Assembly: GCA_023422775.1 (NCBI GenBank)
Contig: JAFAGM010000004.1
Span: 1 to 64,000 of the forward strand
Length of the DNA stretch: 64,000 nt
Source: Pseudomonadota bacterium
GTDB lineage: Bacteria; Pseudomonadota; Alphaproteobacteria; Rhizobiales; Xanthobacteraceae
Direction: 5' to 3'
Numbering within the stretch: position 1 is the first letter of the stretch; every line of letters begins with the position of its first letter. The position numbers were made by a program, and so were the translations under genes. The notes beneath the pieces are model-generated. The model had not been told where the DNA came from, did no database searches, and worked only from the letters and a program-made list of their open reading frames with translations. Of the stretch, positions 17,086-25,331 are shown one piece after another.

Positions 17086-18447
17086 TCAGGCCGCGCTCTT
17101 CTCGTCCTCTTCTTCCTTGAACAGGTCCTCGCGCGAGACCTTTTTTTCGGTCACGGTTGCGAGTTCGAGGATGAAATCGACCACCTTGTCTTCATAGATC
17201 GGCGCACGGAGCTGGGCCAGCGCGTTGGCGTTGTTGCGGTAGTAGTCCCAGACTTCCTTCTCGCGGCCGGGCATCTGGCGCGCGCGCTCGATCACGGCGC
17301 GGCCGACTTCGTCGTCGGTCACGGTGATCTTGTTCTTCTCGCCGATCTCCGACAGCACGAGGCCGAGCCGAACACGACGATCGGCGATCTTCTGGTATTC
17401 TTCCTTCGCGGCCTCTTCGGTGGTGTTCTCGTCGGCAAAGGTCTTGCCCGAGGATTCCATCTCGGCCTTGATCGAGTTCCACATCAGGTTGAACTCCTCC
17501 TCGATCAGCGACGGCGGCGCCTCGAATTTGTGGCTGTCGTCGAGACGATCGAGCAGCGCGCGTTTGACGCGCTGGCGCGTGGCGCCCGCGAATTCGGCGA
17601 CCAGGCGCTCGCGCGCGGCTTCCTTCAGCTTGTCGAGCGATTCCAGGCCGAGCGTCTTGGCGAATTCGTCATCGATCTTGGTCTCGCCGGGCGCCTCGAT
17701 CAGCGTTGCAGTGGTCTCGAACTCCGCCGGCTGGCCCGCGAGCTTTTCGCTGGCATAGTTCTTCGGGAACGACACTTTCAGCGTGCGGGTCTCGCCGACG
17801 GCCATGCCGATCAGTTGCTCCTCGAAGCCCGGAATGAACTGTCCGGTGCCGATCGCGACCGGGATGCCTTCGCCGGTGCCGCCGTCGAACAGCTCGCCAT
17901 TGATGCTGCCCTTGAAGTTGATGGTGACGCGATCGCCGGTCTCGGCCTTGGCGCCTTCGGCCTTCGCGGCATAGGGCCTGTTCTGGTCGGCGATGCGCTT
18001 GATCGCTTCATCGACGTCGGCTTCGCTCACGTCGACCACCGGCTTCTCGACGGTGAACGACTTGAAATCCGCGAGCTGGATCGTCGGTACCACCTCGATG
18101 GCGACCGTGTAGTTGAGATCGCTCTTGCCGGCGAGCAGCTCCTCGACCTCTTTCTGCTCGGTCGGCATGGTGATCTTCGGCTCGGTCGCGAGACGGAAGC
18201 CGCGGTCGGTGAAAATCTGCGTGTTGGTGTCGCGGATGGTCTGGTCGATGGTCTCGGCCATGACCGAGCGGCCATACACCTTCTTCAGGTGGCTGACCGG
18301 CACCTTGCCGGGACGGAAGCCGTTGAGCTTCACCTTGTCCTTGAGGTCGACCAGCTTGGCGTCCGCCTTGGCATCGAGATCCGATGCGGGAACGCTGATC
18401 TTGAACTCGTGCTTCAATCCCTCGGCGAGGGTTTCGGTGACCTGCAT
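17086..18447 (-). CDS. tig: Trigger factor
   Basis: The 453-residue ribosome-associated chaperone and prolyl isomerase. The N-terminal ribosome-binding loop signature is NGFRPGKVP (about residues 44-52). The FKBP-type domain follows (GDRVTINFKGSINGELFDGG, middle of the protein), then the long helical C-terminal domain. ATG 18447 (MQVTETLAEG) is the family start. The frame runs on upstream through tRNA-Leu, which would give a false 80-residue extension. Its place before clpP-clpX is widely conserved. Confidence 0.98.
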   Translation of the reverse strand: MQVTETLAEGLKHEFKISVPASDLDAKADAKLVDLKDKVKLNGFRPGKVPVSHLKKVYGRSVMAETIDQTIRDTNTQIFTDRGFRLATEPKITMPTEQKEVEELLAGKSDLNYTVAIEVVPTIQLADFKSFTVEKPVVDVSEADVDEAIKRIADQNRPYAAKAEGAKAETGDRVTINFKGSINGELFDGGTGEGIPVAIGTGQFIPGFEEQLIGMAVGETRTLKVSFPKNYASEKLAGQPAEFETTATLIEAPGETKIDDEFAKTLGLESLDKLKEAARERLVAEFAGATRQRVKRALLDRLDDSHKFEAPPSLIEEEFNLMWNSIKAEMESSGKTFADENTTEEAAKEEYQKIADRRVRLGLVLSEIGEKNKITVTDDEVGRAVIERARQMPGREKEVWDYYRNNANALAQLRAPIYEDKVVDFILELATVTEKKVSREDLFKEEEDEKSAA

Positions 18448-18470
18448 GGCGTCAATCTTCTTCCGCTTGC

Positions 18471-18490
18471 GCCGGGCCTTTCGGCCCGGC
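18471..18490 (-). promoter_or_regulatory. GNRA-tetraloop hairpin in the tig leader
   Basis: On the tig strand GCCGGGCC-GAAA-GGCCCGGC forms a perfect 8-bp stem closed by a GAAA tetraloop, ending 23 bases before the tig ATG. No T-run follows it, so it is not a standard terminator; it could stabilise the 5' end or limit translation. Confidence 0.6.
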
Positions 18491-18608
18491 AGTGAAAATC
18501 TCGTCGACACATGGCCTGCTCGGCCTGCGCCAGTGGCTCGGCGAGCCCAACACCCCGATTCGGGGATATAGGCCCTCCAGAATTCGTCAGGCAAACGCTG
18601 AAAGCGCT

Positions 18609-18693
18609 TGGTGCGGGCGGAGGGACTCGAACCCCCACAACTTTCGTCACTGGAACCTAAATCCAGCGCGTCTACCAGTTCCGCCACGCCCGC
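18609..18693 (-). tRNA. tRNA-Leu (TAG)
   Basis: An 85-base minus-strand cloverleaf with acceptor GCGGGCG/CGCCCGC, anticodon stem CTGGA/TCCAG with loop TTTAGGT (anticodon TAG), a long variable arm as expected for leucine, T-arm GGGGG TTCGAGT CCCTC and an encoded CCA (18609-18611). It lies upstream of tig on the same strand. Confidence 0.97.
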
Positions 18694-18845
18694 GTGATAG
18701 CATCCAATCCGGCCGCGATGCCGCGGGCGGCGGGCTTATAACATGAGCCTCTGCCTTCGCAGCAAAAAAATGGCCGTGTTTGTGCCCTTCCGTCGCAGCC
18801 CCTGCGACTGGACTTCTCGCCTCAAAAATGGTCCGCATCGGTCTG

Positions 18846-20147
18846 ATGGCAAGCCCCGAATCCGAGTTGGATCGACGCAGGCTGATGGCGGGTTTGGGCT
18901 CAGCCGCGCTGGTCCCGATCTGGCCCGCAACGGCGCTCACCCAGGGACGCCCGTCCCCCACTTCCCTCTCCCTCAAGGCTGCGCCGGAACGCCTGAAGTT
19001 GCGTCCGGACGGCCCGGAAACATCGGCCTGGAGGCTCACCGGAAGCGACCTCTCGTGGAAGCGCGGCGAGACGGCCGAGATTTCAGTCGGTAACGGGTTG
19101 CAGGTCCCGCTGGCGCTGCATTGGCGGGGCGTCGATGGCGCCAATGCCGCCGAGCCGCTGATCGTGCGGCCACCGCTTGCTGCGGGCGCCAGCGAGACCT
19201 TCCGGCTCGCCTTCCGTCACGCCGGTACGTCCCTGTGCGATCCCGGCCTGCTCGGCGACGGCCAGGCGCTGCCGTTGCGCAGCAAGCCGCTGATCGTGCT
19301 CGAAAGCGAAAGGGTTCCCGTCGATCGCGACGAGGTGCTTCTGATCGAGGAATGGCGCCTGCGGCCGGACGGCACCGCGATTGCCCCGGGCGTCGATGCC
19401 AAGGATGCCAGGCCGCTCTATACCCTTAACGGCCAAACCTCGTTCGAGCTCTCAGCCTACGGCAATCAGCGGCTGCGGCTGCGCTTCATCAATGCCTCCC
19501 AACGCACTGTGCTGGCGGTTAGATTGGAGAGCCACGAGGTCCGCGTCATGGCTATCGACGGCCAGCCCGCCGAACCGTTCCCGGCCCGCAATGGCGCGCT
19601 GGTGCTGGCGCCCGGGAGCCGCGTCGACGCATTCGTGGACACGGCGACCGCCGCCTCGATCGTGCTCCATGACGGCAAGCAAGCCTACCCGATCGGAAAG
19701 CTCACGATCTCGGGCCAAATGGAGCGCCGCGCCCCCCTGATGCCGGCCCCGCCGCTTCCTTCCAACGGGCTACCGGCCCAACTCGACCTGAAGAATGCCC
19801 AGCGCTTCGACCTAGCGCTCGGCGCCCCGCCCGATTGGGCGCGGCCGGCTGACTTCAAGGCCGCCGCCCCGCCCGCCTTCCGCGCCAAAACCGGCCGTGT
19901 TGTCGTACTCGCCCTCGCCAACCGCGCCGCGATCACGGCCGTATTCCATCTTCACGGCCATCACTTCCGGCTGCTCGACCGGCTCGACGACGGCTGGAAG
20001 CCGTTCTGGCTGGATACGCTGGCGATCGAGCCGGGCCAGACCCAGCGAATCGCCTTCCTGGCCGAATATTCCGGCCGCTGGCTGATCGAGCAGGCCGCAA
20101 CCGATTGGGCGGCGCCCCGGCTTGTCAGGTGGTACGCTGTCGAGTGA
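18846..20147 (+). CDS. Multicopper-oxidase-fold protein lacking most copper ligands
   Basis: A 433-residue protein with cupredoxin domains of the multicopper oxidase type. A twin-arginine-like signal (ELDRRRLMAGLGSAALV) begins at about residue 7, so it is probably exported folded. Domain 1 retains only one histidine of the usual HxHG (LHWRGVDG). The second motif, normally YHSH, reads TSLCDPGLL. Domain 3 keeps HLHGHHFRLLDR, but the final HCHxxxH motif is replaced by GRWLIEQAATDW. Type 1 and trinuclear copper sites therefore cannot form normally. Start is uncertain: ATG 18846, 18828 or 18780, none with a strong ribosome site. It sits 14 bases before the enolase-superfamily gene and probably shares its transcript. 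Confidence 0.82.
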   Translation: MASPESELDRRRLMAGLGSAALVPIWPATALTQGRPSPTSLSLKAAPERLKLRPDGPETSAWRLTGSDLSWKRGETAEISVGNGLQVPLALHWRGVDGANAAEPLIVRPPLAAGASETFRLAFRHAGTSLCDPGLLGDGQALPLRSKPLIVLESERVPVDRDEVLLIEEWRLRPDGTAIAPGVDAKDARPLYTLNGQTSFELSAYGNQRLRLRFINASQRTVLAVRLESHEVRVMAIDGQPAEPFPARNGALVLAPGSRVDAFVDTATAASIVLHDGKQAYPIGKLTISGQMERRAPLMPAPPLPSNGLPAQLDLKNAQRFDLALGAPPDWARPADFKAAAPPAFRAKTGRVVVLALANRAAITAVFHLHGHHFRLLDRLDDGWKPFWLDTLAIEPGQTQRIAFLAEYSGRWLIEQAATDWAAPRLVRWYAVE

Positions 20148-20161
20148 GGAAGGAGGTCCGC

Positions 20162-21247
20162 ATGAGCCAGCCAATCCCCGCCATCCGCAGCGTCAGGGCC
20201 CGAGGCGTCGTGGTGCCGATCGCCCGGCCCGTCAAAACCGCCTTCACCACCATCGACGCCGCGCCGCTGGTTCTGATCGACGTCGATACCGATCAGGGCG
20301 TTACCGGCCACGCCTACATCTTCGCCTACGCCCGGCTGACCATGAGGCCGCTGGTGCACCTGATCGAGGAGATCGGGCGCGAACTCGCAGGCCGGCCGGT
20401 CGCGCCCTACGATTTGATGGCGACGATGGACGCCAAATTCCGGCTGCTGAGCTGGCAGGGGCTCGTCGGCATGGCGGTTTCCGGCCTCGACATGGCCTAT
20501 TGGGACGCGCTCGGCCGCATCTCAGGCCAGCCGCTGGCCGAACTGCTCGGCGGCTCGGCGCGGCCGATCAGGGCCTATGACAGCTACGGCGTGGTCGATC
20601 CGATCACCGACGAGAGGGCGCTGCGGCGCTCGCTCGAACAGGGTTTTCGCGGCATCAAGATCAAGGGCGGCGATGGCGACGCCGCCAACGACGAGCGCGT
20701 GGTCAAGGGCGTGCGCGCCCTGCTCGGCCCTGATGTCGCGCTGATGCTCGACTTCAACCAGTCGCTCGACCCCGCCGAGGCCGCGCGCCGCATCGCGCGC
20801 CTCGCACCCTACGATCTGCACTGGATCGAAGAGCCGGTACCGCAGGAAAACCTGTCGGGACACGCAAAGGTGCGCGAGACCTCGCCGACGCCGATCCAGG
20901 CCGGCGAGAACTGGTGGTTTCCGCGCGGCTTTGCCGAAGCCATCGCGGCCGGCGCCAGCGACTTCATCATGCCCGACGTCATGAAGTGCGGCGGCGTCAC
21001 CGGCTGGCTGCAGGTTGCAGCGCAGGCGGACGCCGCGAACATTCCGGTGTCGAGCCACCTGTTCGCCGAAGCCAGCGCGCACCTGCTGGCGGTGACGCCG
21101 ACGGCGCACTGGCTGGAATTTCTGGATTTTGCCGGCGTAATCCTCGCTCACCCGGCCGAGATCGTCGACGGCACGCTCACCGCACGAGGCCCCGGCCTCG
21201 GCATGGAATGGGACGAAGCGGCGGTGACGAAATATCTGGTGACGTAA
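20162..21247 (+). CDS. Mandelate racemase/muconate lactonizing family enzyme
   Basis: A 361-residue enolase-superfamily enzyme. Residues align with mandelate racemase at a constant offset of two: K166-x-K168 (GIKIKGG), metal ligands D197 (LDFNQ), E223 (IEEP) and E249 (AGENWW), the D272/H299 dyad (PDVMKCGG and SSHLF) and E319. This is the mandelate racemase subgroup, whose members racemise or dehydrate alpha-hydroxy or sugar acids; the true substrate cannot be read from sequence. ATG 20162 follows GGAAGGAGG. It is 14 bases downstream of the pseudo-multicopper oxidase. Confidence 0.92.
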   Translation: MSQPIPAIRSVRARGVVVPIARPVKTAFTTIDAAPLVLIDVDTDQGVTGHAYIFAYARLTMRPLVHLIEEIGRELAGRPVAPYDLMATMDAKFRLLSWQGLVGMAVSGLDMAYWDALGRISGQPLAELLGGSARPIRAYDSYGVVDPITDERALRRSLEQGFRGIKIKGGDGDAANDERVVKGVRALLGPDVALMLDFNQSLDPAEAARRIARLAPYDLHWIEEPVPQENLSGHAKVRETSPTPIQAGENWWFPRGFAEAIAAGASDFIMPDVMKCGGVTGWLQVAAQADAANIPVSSHLFAEASAHLLAVTPTAHWLEFLDFAGVILAHPAEIVDGTLTARGPGLGMEWDEAAVTKYLVT

Positions 21248-21248
21248 C

Positions 21249-21335
21249 TGTAGGATGGATAGAGCGGAAAGCGAAACCCATCACTTCGTTGCGCGGAGAG
21301 AGGATGGGTTTCGCTTTCCGCTCTACCCATTTACG
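21249..21335. repeat. Dispersed palindromic repeat, type C
   Basis: A 23-base arm (21260-21282, starting TAGAGCGGAAAGCGAAACCC) is repeated exactly as reverse complement at 21303-21325, with GTAGGATGGA-like and CCCATTTACG flanks. It directly follows the stop codon of the enolase-superfamily gene and may also serve as its transcript end. Confidence 0.88.
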
Positions 21336-21338
21336 AAA

Positions 21339-22838
21339 CTAATACTCGATCCCGAACTCGTCATAGAGCCGCCTGAACACCGCCGGCAGCACTTCCGGGA
21401 GATCTTCCGCGATCAGCCCCGGTCCCGCCTCGCGGGCGGCTTCGCCGTGCATCCACACGCCGATGCTGGCGGCTTCGAAAGCCGCGACGCCTTGCGCCAG
21501 AACGCCCGCGATGATGCCGGCGAGCACGTCGCCGGCGCCGGCGGTGGCGAGCCAGGGCGGCGCGTTGGAGGCGATGCTGGCGCGTCCGTCCGGCGACGCC
21601 ACCACCGTATCCGGCCCCTTCAACAGCACGACCGCGCCGGAGCGCCCGGCCGCGTCGCGTACCCGCTCCAGTTTCGAGCGGCCGGGATTCTTGTTGCTGA
21701 TGTCGCTGAACAGGCGTGGAAACTCGCCCTCGTGCGGCGTCAGGACAACCTGCGGATCGTGGCTCGCCTTGATCTGCTCGAACAGCCGCTCGGGCGCCTC
21801 GGCGAAACTCGTCAGCGCGTCGGCGTCGAGCACGAGAGCACATTTCGCCGACAGCGCGGTGTGGACGAGGTCGCGCGTGCGCGGACCGACGCCTGCACCC
21901 GGCCCGATCGCGACCGAATTGAGCCGCCTGTCTTCGAGCATTTCGCCGAACTGGATGGCGTTGTCGATCGCGCGAACCATCACCGCCGTCAGCGCCGCCG
22001 CGTTGACGGAAAGTGCATCGCCTGGCGAGGCCAGCGTGACCAGTCCCGCCCCTGCCCGCAGCGCGCCCCGCGCCGCAAGCCGCGCGGCGCCGGTGGATGC
22101 CAGTTCGCCGGACAGCACGACGGCATGGCCGCGCGCATATTTGTGGCCGTCGATATCGGGCACGGGGAAGGATTTCTGCCAGCTCTGCGGCTCGTTCTCC
22201 GATGTCTGCGGGCCGATCTCTTCGAGCACGCCCGCATCGATGCCGATGTCGACGACGCGCACGCGGCCGCAGTGTTTGCGTCCCGGCATCAGCAGGTGCG
22301 CCGGCTTGCGGCGGAAGAACGTCACGGTTTCCGCGGCGTTGATCGCAGCGCCCATCACCGCGCCCGACGTGCCGTTGATCCCGCTCGGCAGGTCGACGGC
22401 GAGCACGGGCGCACCATTCGCATTGATCGCCTCGATCATCTCGAGCGGGTCGCCCTTGACGGGACGATTGAGCCCGGCGCCAAACAGCGCGTCGATGATC
22501 AGCGCCGGCTTGCCGATCGCCTGCGGGTTGAACGGCAGCACCGGATACTTCCAGCCGCGCGCAGCGAGCGCCGCATCGCCCTGCAAGGTGTCGCGCCCGC
22601 ACAACAGGATGACGGACACCTCGCGACCGCGCGCGGCGAGTTCGGCGGCCGCCACGAAGCCATCGCCGCCATTGTTGCCGCGGCCGGCGACCACCACGAT
22701 CGGTCCTTCCTCGACGAGATCCATCGCGGCTTCGGCGACCGCCTGCCCCGCACTCATCATCAGCGCGAAGCCGGGCGTGCCGGCCGCGATCGTCAGCCGA
22801 TCGGCGCGCTCCATTTCACTTGTGGTCAAGACTTCCAT
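21339..22838 (-). CDS. nnr: Bifunctional NAD(P)H-hydrate repair enzyme (epimerase and ADP-dependent dehydratase)
   Basis: A 499-residue fusion. The N-terminal YjeF_N epimerase half (about 1-215) shows VVVAGRGNNGGDGFVAA and ALFGAGLNRPV. The C-terminal ribokinase-like dehydratase half (about 230-499) shows GPGAGVGPRTR, VLTPHEGEFPRLF, LLKGPDTVVASPDG and the terminal ATAGAGDVLAGIIAG. Together they epimerise S/R forms of hydrated NAD(P)H and dehydrate them with ADP. Start MEVLTTSEME is the family norm. It stands upstream-divergent from glnB-glnA. Older names call it YjeF/NnrD-NnrE. Confidence 0.95.
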   Translation of the reverse strand: MEVLTTSEMERADRLTIAAGTPGFALMMSAGQAVAEAAMDLVEEGPIVVVAGRGNNGGDGFVAAAELAARGREVSVILLCGRDTLQGDAALAARGWKYPVLPFNPQAIGKPALIIDALFGAGLNRPVKGDPLEMIEAINANGAPVLAVDLPSGINGTSGAVMGAAINAAETVTFFRRKPAHLLMPGRKHCGRVRVVDIGIDAGVLEEIGPQTSENEPQSWQKSFPVPDIDGHKYARGHAVVLSGELASTGAARLAARGALRAGAGLVTLASPGDALSVNAAALTAVMVRAIDNAIQFGEMLEDRRLNSVAIGPGAGVGPRTRDLVHTALSAKCALVLDADALTSFAEAPERLFEQIKASHDPQVVLTPHEGEFPRLFSDISNKNPGRSKLERVRDAAGRSGAVVLLKGPDTVVASPDGRASIASNAPPWLATAGAGDVLAGIIAGVLAQGVAAFEAASIGVWMHGEAAREAGPGLIAEDLPEVLPAVFRRLYDEFGIEY

Positions 22839-23202
22839 GCTGAATCCTCAGTCGATCCGCCTTTTACAGAAGCACATTCCGCCGTGCACGCGGTACGGCT
22901 GCCATCCGCTGCACACGAATTGACCTGTTTGCCTATTTACTAGGCTGCGATATCATGCAGTGTTCGCTTCGACCTCTTCCAATTGCCCGTTAAAAGTCTG
23001 ATAACGTTTCGAAATCAGGCGCATTAACAACTTGGCATAGACCCTGCTTTTGAGGAAGTCGGTTAGCTGACAGGCTTACGATCGTCGCTATCGGCGGCAA
23101 TTATGGGCATCCGGTGCTTTACCGGAAGCAAGGATCAAACCAGACGGCGCCTCGCGCGACATCGAACCTTATTGCAATTCGGAAATGCCCGGGAGGCGCT
23201 CA
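22839..23202. other. Intergenic control region, 364 bases, between nnr and glnB
   Basis: Divergent control region for nnr (minus) and glnB-glnA (plus). The sigma-54 promoter is at 23032-23048. The 155 bases from there to glnB form a long leader. I see no clear NtrC dyad, though one is expected upstream. Confidence 0.55.
23032..23048 (+). promoter_or_regulatory. Sigma-54 promoter of glnB-glnA
   Basis: TTGGCATAGACCCTGCT has the invariant GG and GC dinucleotides exactly ten bases apart (GG-N10-GC) with a good -24 element (TTGGCA). Its place before glnB fits nitrogen control through RpoN and NtrC. Confidence 0.75.
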
Positions 23203-23541
23203 GTGAAGAAGATCGAAGCCATCATCAAGCCATTCAAGCTAGACGAGGTGAAGGAAGCGCTTCAGGAAGTCGGGCTGCAGGGCATCACCGTGACCGAGGC
23301 CAAGGGCTTCGGCCGGCAGAAGGGTCACGCCGAACTCTATCGCGGCGCGGAATACATCGTCGACTTCCTGCCCAAGGTGAAAATCGAGATCGTGATTTCG
23401 GACGAACTTGTCGAAAAGGCCATCGATGCGATCAGGCGCGCCGCCCAGACCGGACGCATCGGCGACGGCTAGATCTTCGTCTCCAACATCGAGGAGGCGA
23501 TCCGGATCAGAACCGGAGAATCCGGGCTGGACGCTATCTAA
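23203..23541 (+). pseudogene. glnB: Nitrogen regulatory protein P-II with in-frame TAG at codon 90
   Basis: From GTG 23203 (VKKIEAIIKPF, GGGAGG 6 bases upstream) the reading frame encodes a typical 112-residue P-II protein up to TAA at 23539-23541, except that codon 90 is TAG (23470-23472) where the family has lysine in GRIGDGKIFV. Y51, the uridylylation tyrosine of the T-loop, is intact in YRGAEY. Downstream of the stop the conserved tail with R101 and R103 (IRIRTGES) is still in frame and undamaged. K90, R101 and R103 are known ATP-phosphate contacts in P-II, so the truncated 89-residue product should not bind ATP properly. One substitution (AAG to TAG) explains it. It may be a true nonsense mutation, a sequencing or assembly error, or rarely readthrough. 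An ATG at 23185 is a poorer start. Confidence 0.85.
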
Positions 23542-23609
23542 GCCGGGTGCTATCCGGATTTCCCGATGAAAAACAACAAAAACGGCTATTTCCGCAGCCG
23601 ATTTCGTTC

Positions 23610-23634
23610 GCAATCACTCACCTGCAATCACTCA
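23610..23634. repeat. Short direct repeat between glnB and glnA
   Basis: GCAATCACTCA occurs twice with a 14-base period (23610-23620 and 23624-23634), about 60 bases before glnA. A small hairpin CGGCT...AGCCG (around 23583-23600) lies just upstream. It may be a regulatory site or slippage. Confidence 0.5.
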
Positions 23635-23693
23635 ACCGAACCGTACGCAAAACGTCGTGTCCCGGTAACTGTCCGTAGCCAAAAGGGGTATTC

Positions 23694-25103
23694 ATGAAGA
23701 CCGCCAAAGACGTCCTGAAATCGATCAAGGACAACGACGTGAAATACGTCGACCTGCGCTTCACCGATCCGCGCGGCAAGTGGCAGCACGTTACATTCGA
23801 CATCGGCATGATCGACGAGGAAATCTTTGCCGAAGGCACGATGTTCGACGGCTCCTCGATCGCCGGCTGGAAGGCGATCAACGAATCCGACATGTGCCTG
23901 ATGCCCGACCCGGTCACCGCGACGATCGACCCGTTCTTCGCCGAGACCACCATGGTCATCACCTGCGACGTGCTGGAGCCGACCACCGGCGAGCCCTACA
24001 ACCGCGACCCGCGCGGAATGGCCAAGAAGGCCGAGGCGATGGTGAAGTCGATGGGCATCGGCGACACCGTGTTCGTCGGACCTGAAGCCGAGTTCTTCGT
24101 ATTCGACGACGTCCGCTTCCAGACCACCCCCTACAATACCGGCTTCAAGCTGGATTCGTCGGAATTGCCGACCAATTCGGACACCGAATATGAGGGCGGC
24201 AATCTCGGTCACCGCATCCGCACCAAGGGCGGCTACTTCCCGGTGCCGCCGCAGGACTCGGTGCAGGACATGCGCTCGGAAATGCTCGGCGCCATGGCCA
24301 AGATGGGCGTCAAGGTCGAGAAGCACCACCACGAAGTGGCGTCCGCCCAGCACGAACTCGGCATGAAGTTCGACACGCTGACGCACATGGCCGACCAGAT
24401 GCAGATCTACAAGTACTGCATCCATCAGGTCGCGCATATCTACGGCAAGACCGCCACTTTCATGCCGAAGCCGGTCTACGGCGACAACGGCTCGGGCATG
24501 CATGTCCACCAGTCGATCTGGAAGGACGGCAAGCCGGTGTTCGCCGGCAACAAATACGCCGACCTCTCGGAAACCTGCCTGCACTACATCGGCGGCATCA
24601 TCAAGCACGCCAAGGCGATCAACGCCTTCACCAACCCGTCGACCAATTCCTACAAGCGCCTGGTTCCGGGATATGAAGCCCCCGTACTGCTCGCCTATTC
24701 CGCGCGCAACCGCTCGGCCTCCTGCCGCATTCCCTACACGGCGAACCCGAAGGCCAAGCGCGTCGAAGTCCGCTTCCCCGATCCGATGGCCAACCCCTAT
24801 CTCGGCTTCGCCGCGATGCTGATGGCCGGCCTCGACGGCATCAAGAACAAGATCGATCCGGGCCCGGCGATGGACAAGGATCTGTACGACCTGCCGAAGG
24901 AAGAGTTGAAGCAGATCCCGACGGTGTGCGGCTCGCTCCGCGAGGCGCTGGAAAACCTCGACAAGGACCGCGCGTTCCTCAAGAACGGCGGCGTGTTCGA
25001 CGACGATTTCATCGACGCCTATATCGAACTGAAGATGACCGAGGTCGAGCGCTTCGAGATGACCCCGCACCCGGTCGAATTCGACATGTACTATTCGCTG
25101 TGA
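23694..25103 (+). CDS. glnA: Glutamine synthetase type I
   Basis: A 469-residue dodecameric enzyme that joins ammonia and glutamate using ATP. Visible signatures are FDGSSIAGWKAIN near residue 50, VGPEAEFFVFD, HHHEVASAQHELG around the metal site, KPVYGDNGSGMHVHQS, and NPSTNSYKRLVPGYEAP. The adenylylation tyrosine lies in DKDLYDLPKEE near residue 400, so it should be regulated by GlnE. It lies downstream of glnB behind the sigma-54 promoter, but the 152-base gap may hold its own promoter. It is intact despite the TAG in glnB. Confidence 0.99.
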   Translation: MKTAKDVLKSIKDNDVKYVDLRFTDPRGKWQHVTFDIGMIDEEIFAEGTMFDGSSIAGWKAINESDMCLMPDPVTATIDPFFAETTMVITCDVLEPTTGEPYNRDPRGMAKKAEAMVKSMGIGDTVFVGPEAEFFVFDDVRFQTTPYNTGFKLDSSELPTNSDTEYEGGNLGHRIRTKGGYFPVPPQDSVQDMRSEMLGAMAKMGVKVEKHHHEVASAQHELGMKFDTLTHMADQMQIYKYCIHQVAHIYGKTATFMPKPVYGDNGSGMHVHQSIWKDGKPVFAGNKYADLSETCLHYIGGIIKHAKAINAFTNPSTNSYKRLVPGYEAPVLLAYSARNRSASCRIPYTANPKAKRVEVRFPDPMANPYLGFAAMLMAGLDGIKNKIDPGPAMDKDLYDLPKEELKQIPTVCGSLREALENLDKDRAFLKNGGVFDDDFIDAYIELKMTEVERFEMTPHPVEFDMYYSL

Positions 25104-25147
25104 TTTGCGGCGGGTAATCCCCGCCGGTGTCACTGCCCGGCCATTGC

Positions 25148-25177
25148 GAAAGGCGCTCCACGCGGAGCGCCTTTTTT
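25148..25177 (+). terminator. Terminator after glnA
   Basis: GGCGCTCC-ACGC-GGAGCGCC (25152-25171) followed by six T. Confidence 0.92.
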
Positions 25178-25331
25178 ATGGCGTTCTTTCTTCCGGTGCT
25201 CGGCGCGATCTTGCAGTTCCCGAGTCCCAGTGAAGTCAACACTTCTCCCAAATCGTGGCGGCGATTGTCGCTTTTCGACCGCGCGAGCAGGTTACTGCTG
25301 GATCCGAACAGCAAGGGGCGGCAGCAATCAC

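Noticed and set aside
18448..18687. An 80-residue N-terminal extension of trigger factor
   Set aside because: The extension is the translated tRNA-Leu and leader. MQVTETLAEG at 18447 is the conserved start.
23203..23541. Selenocysteine or pyrrolysine recoding at the glnB stop
   Set aside because: The stop is TAG, not TGA, no pyrrolysine genes are visible, and lysine is the family residue, so mutation or error is simpler.
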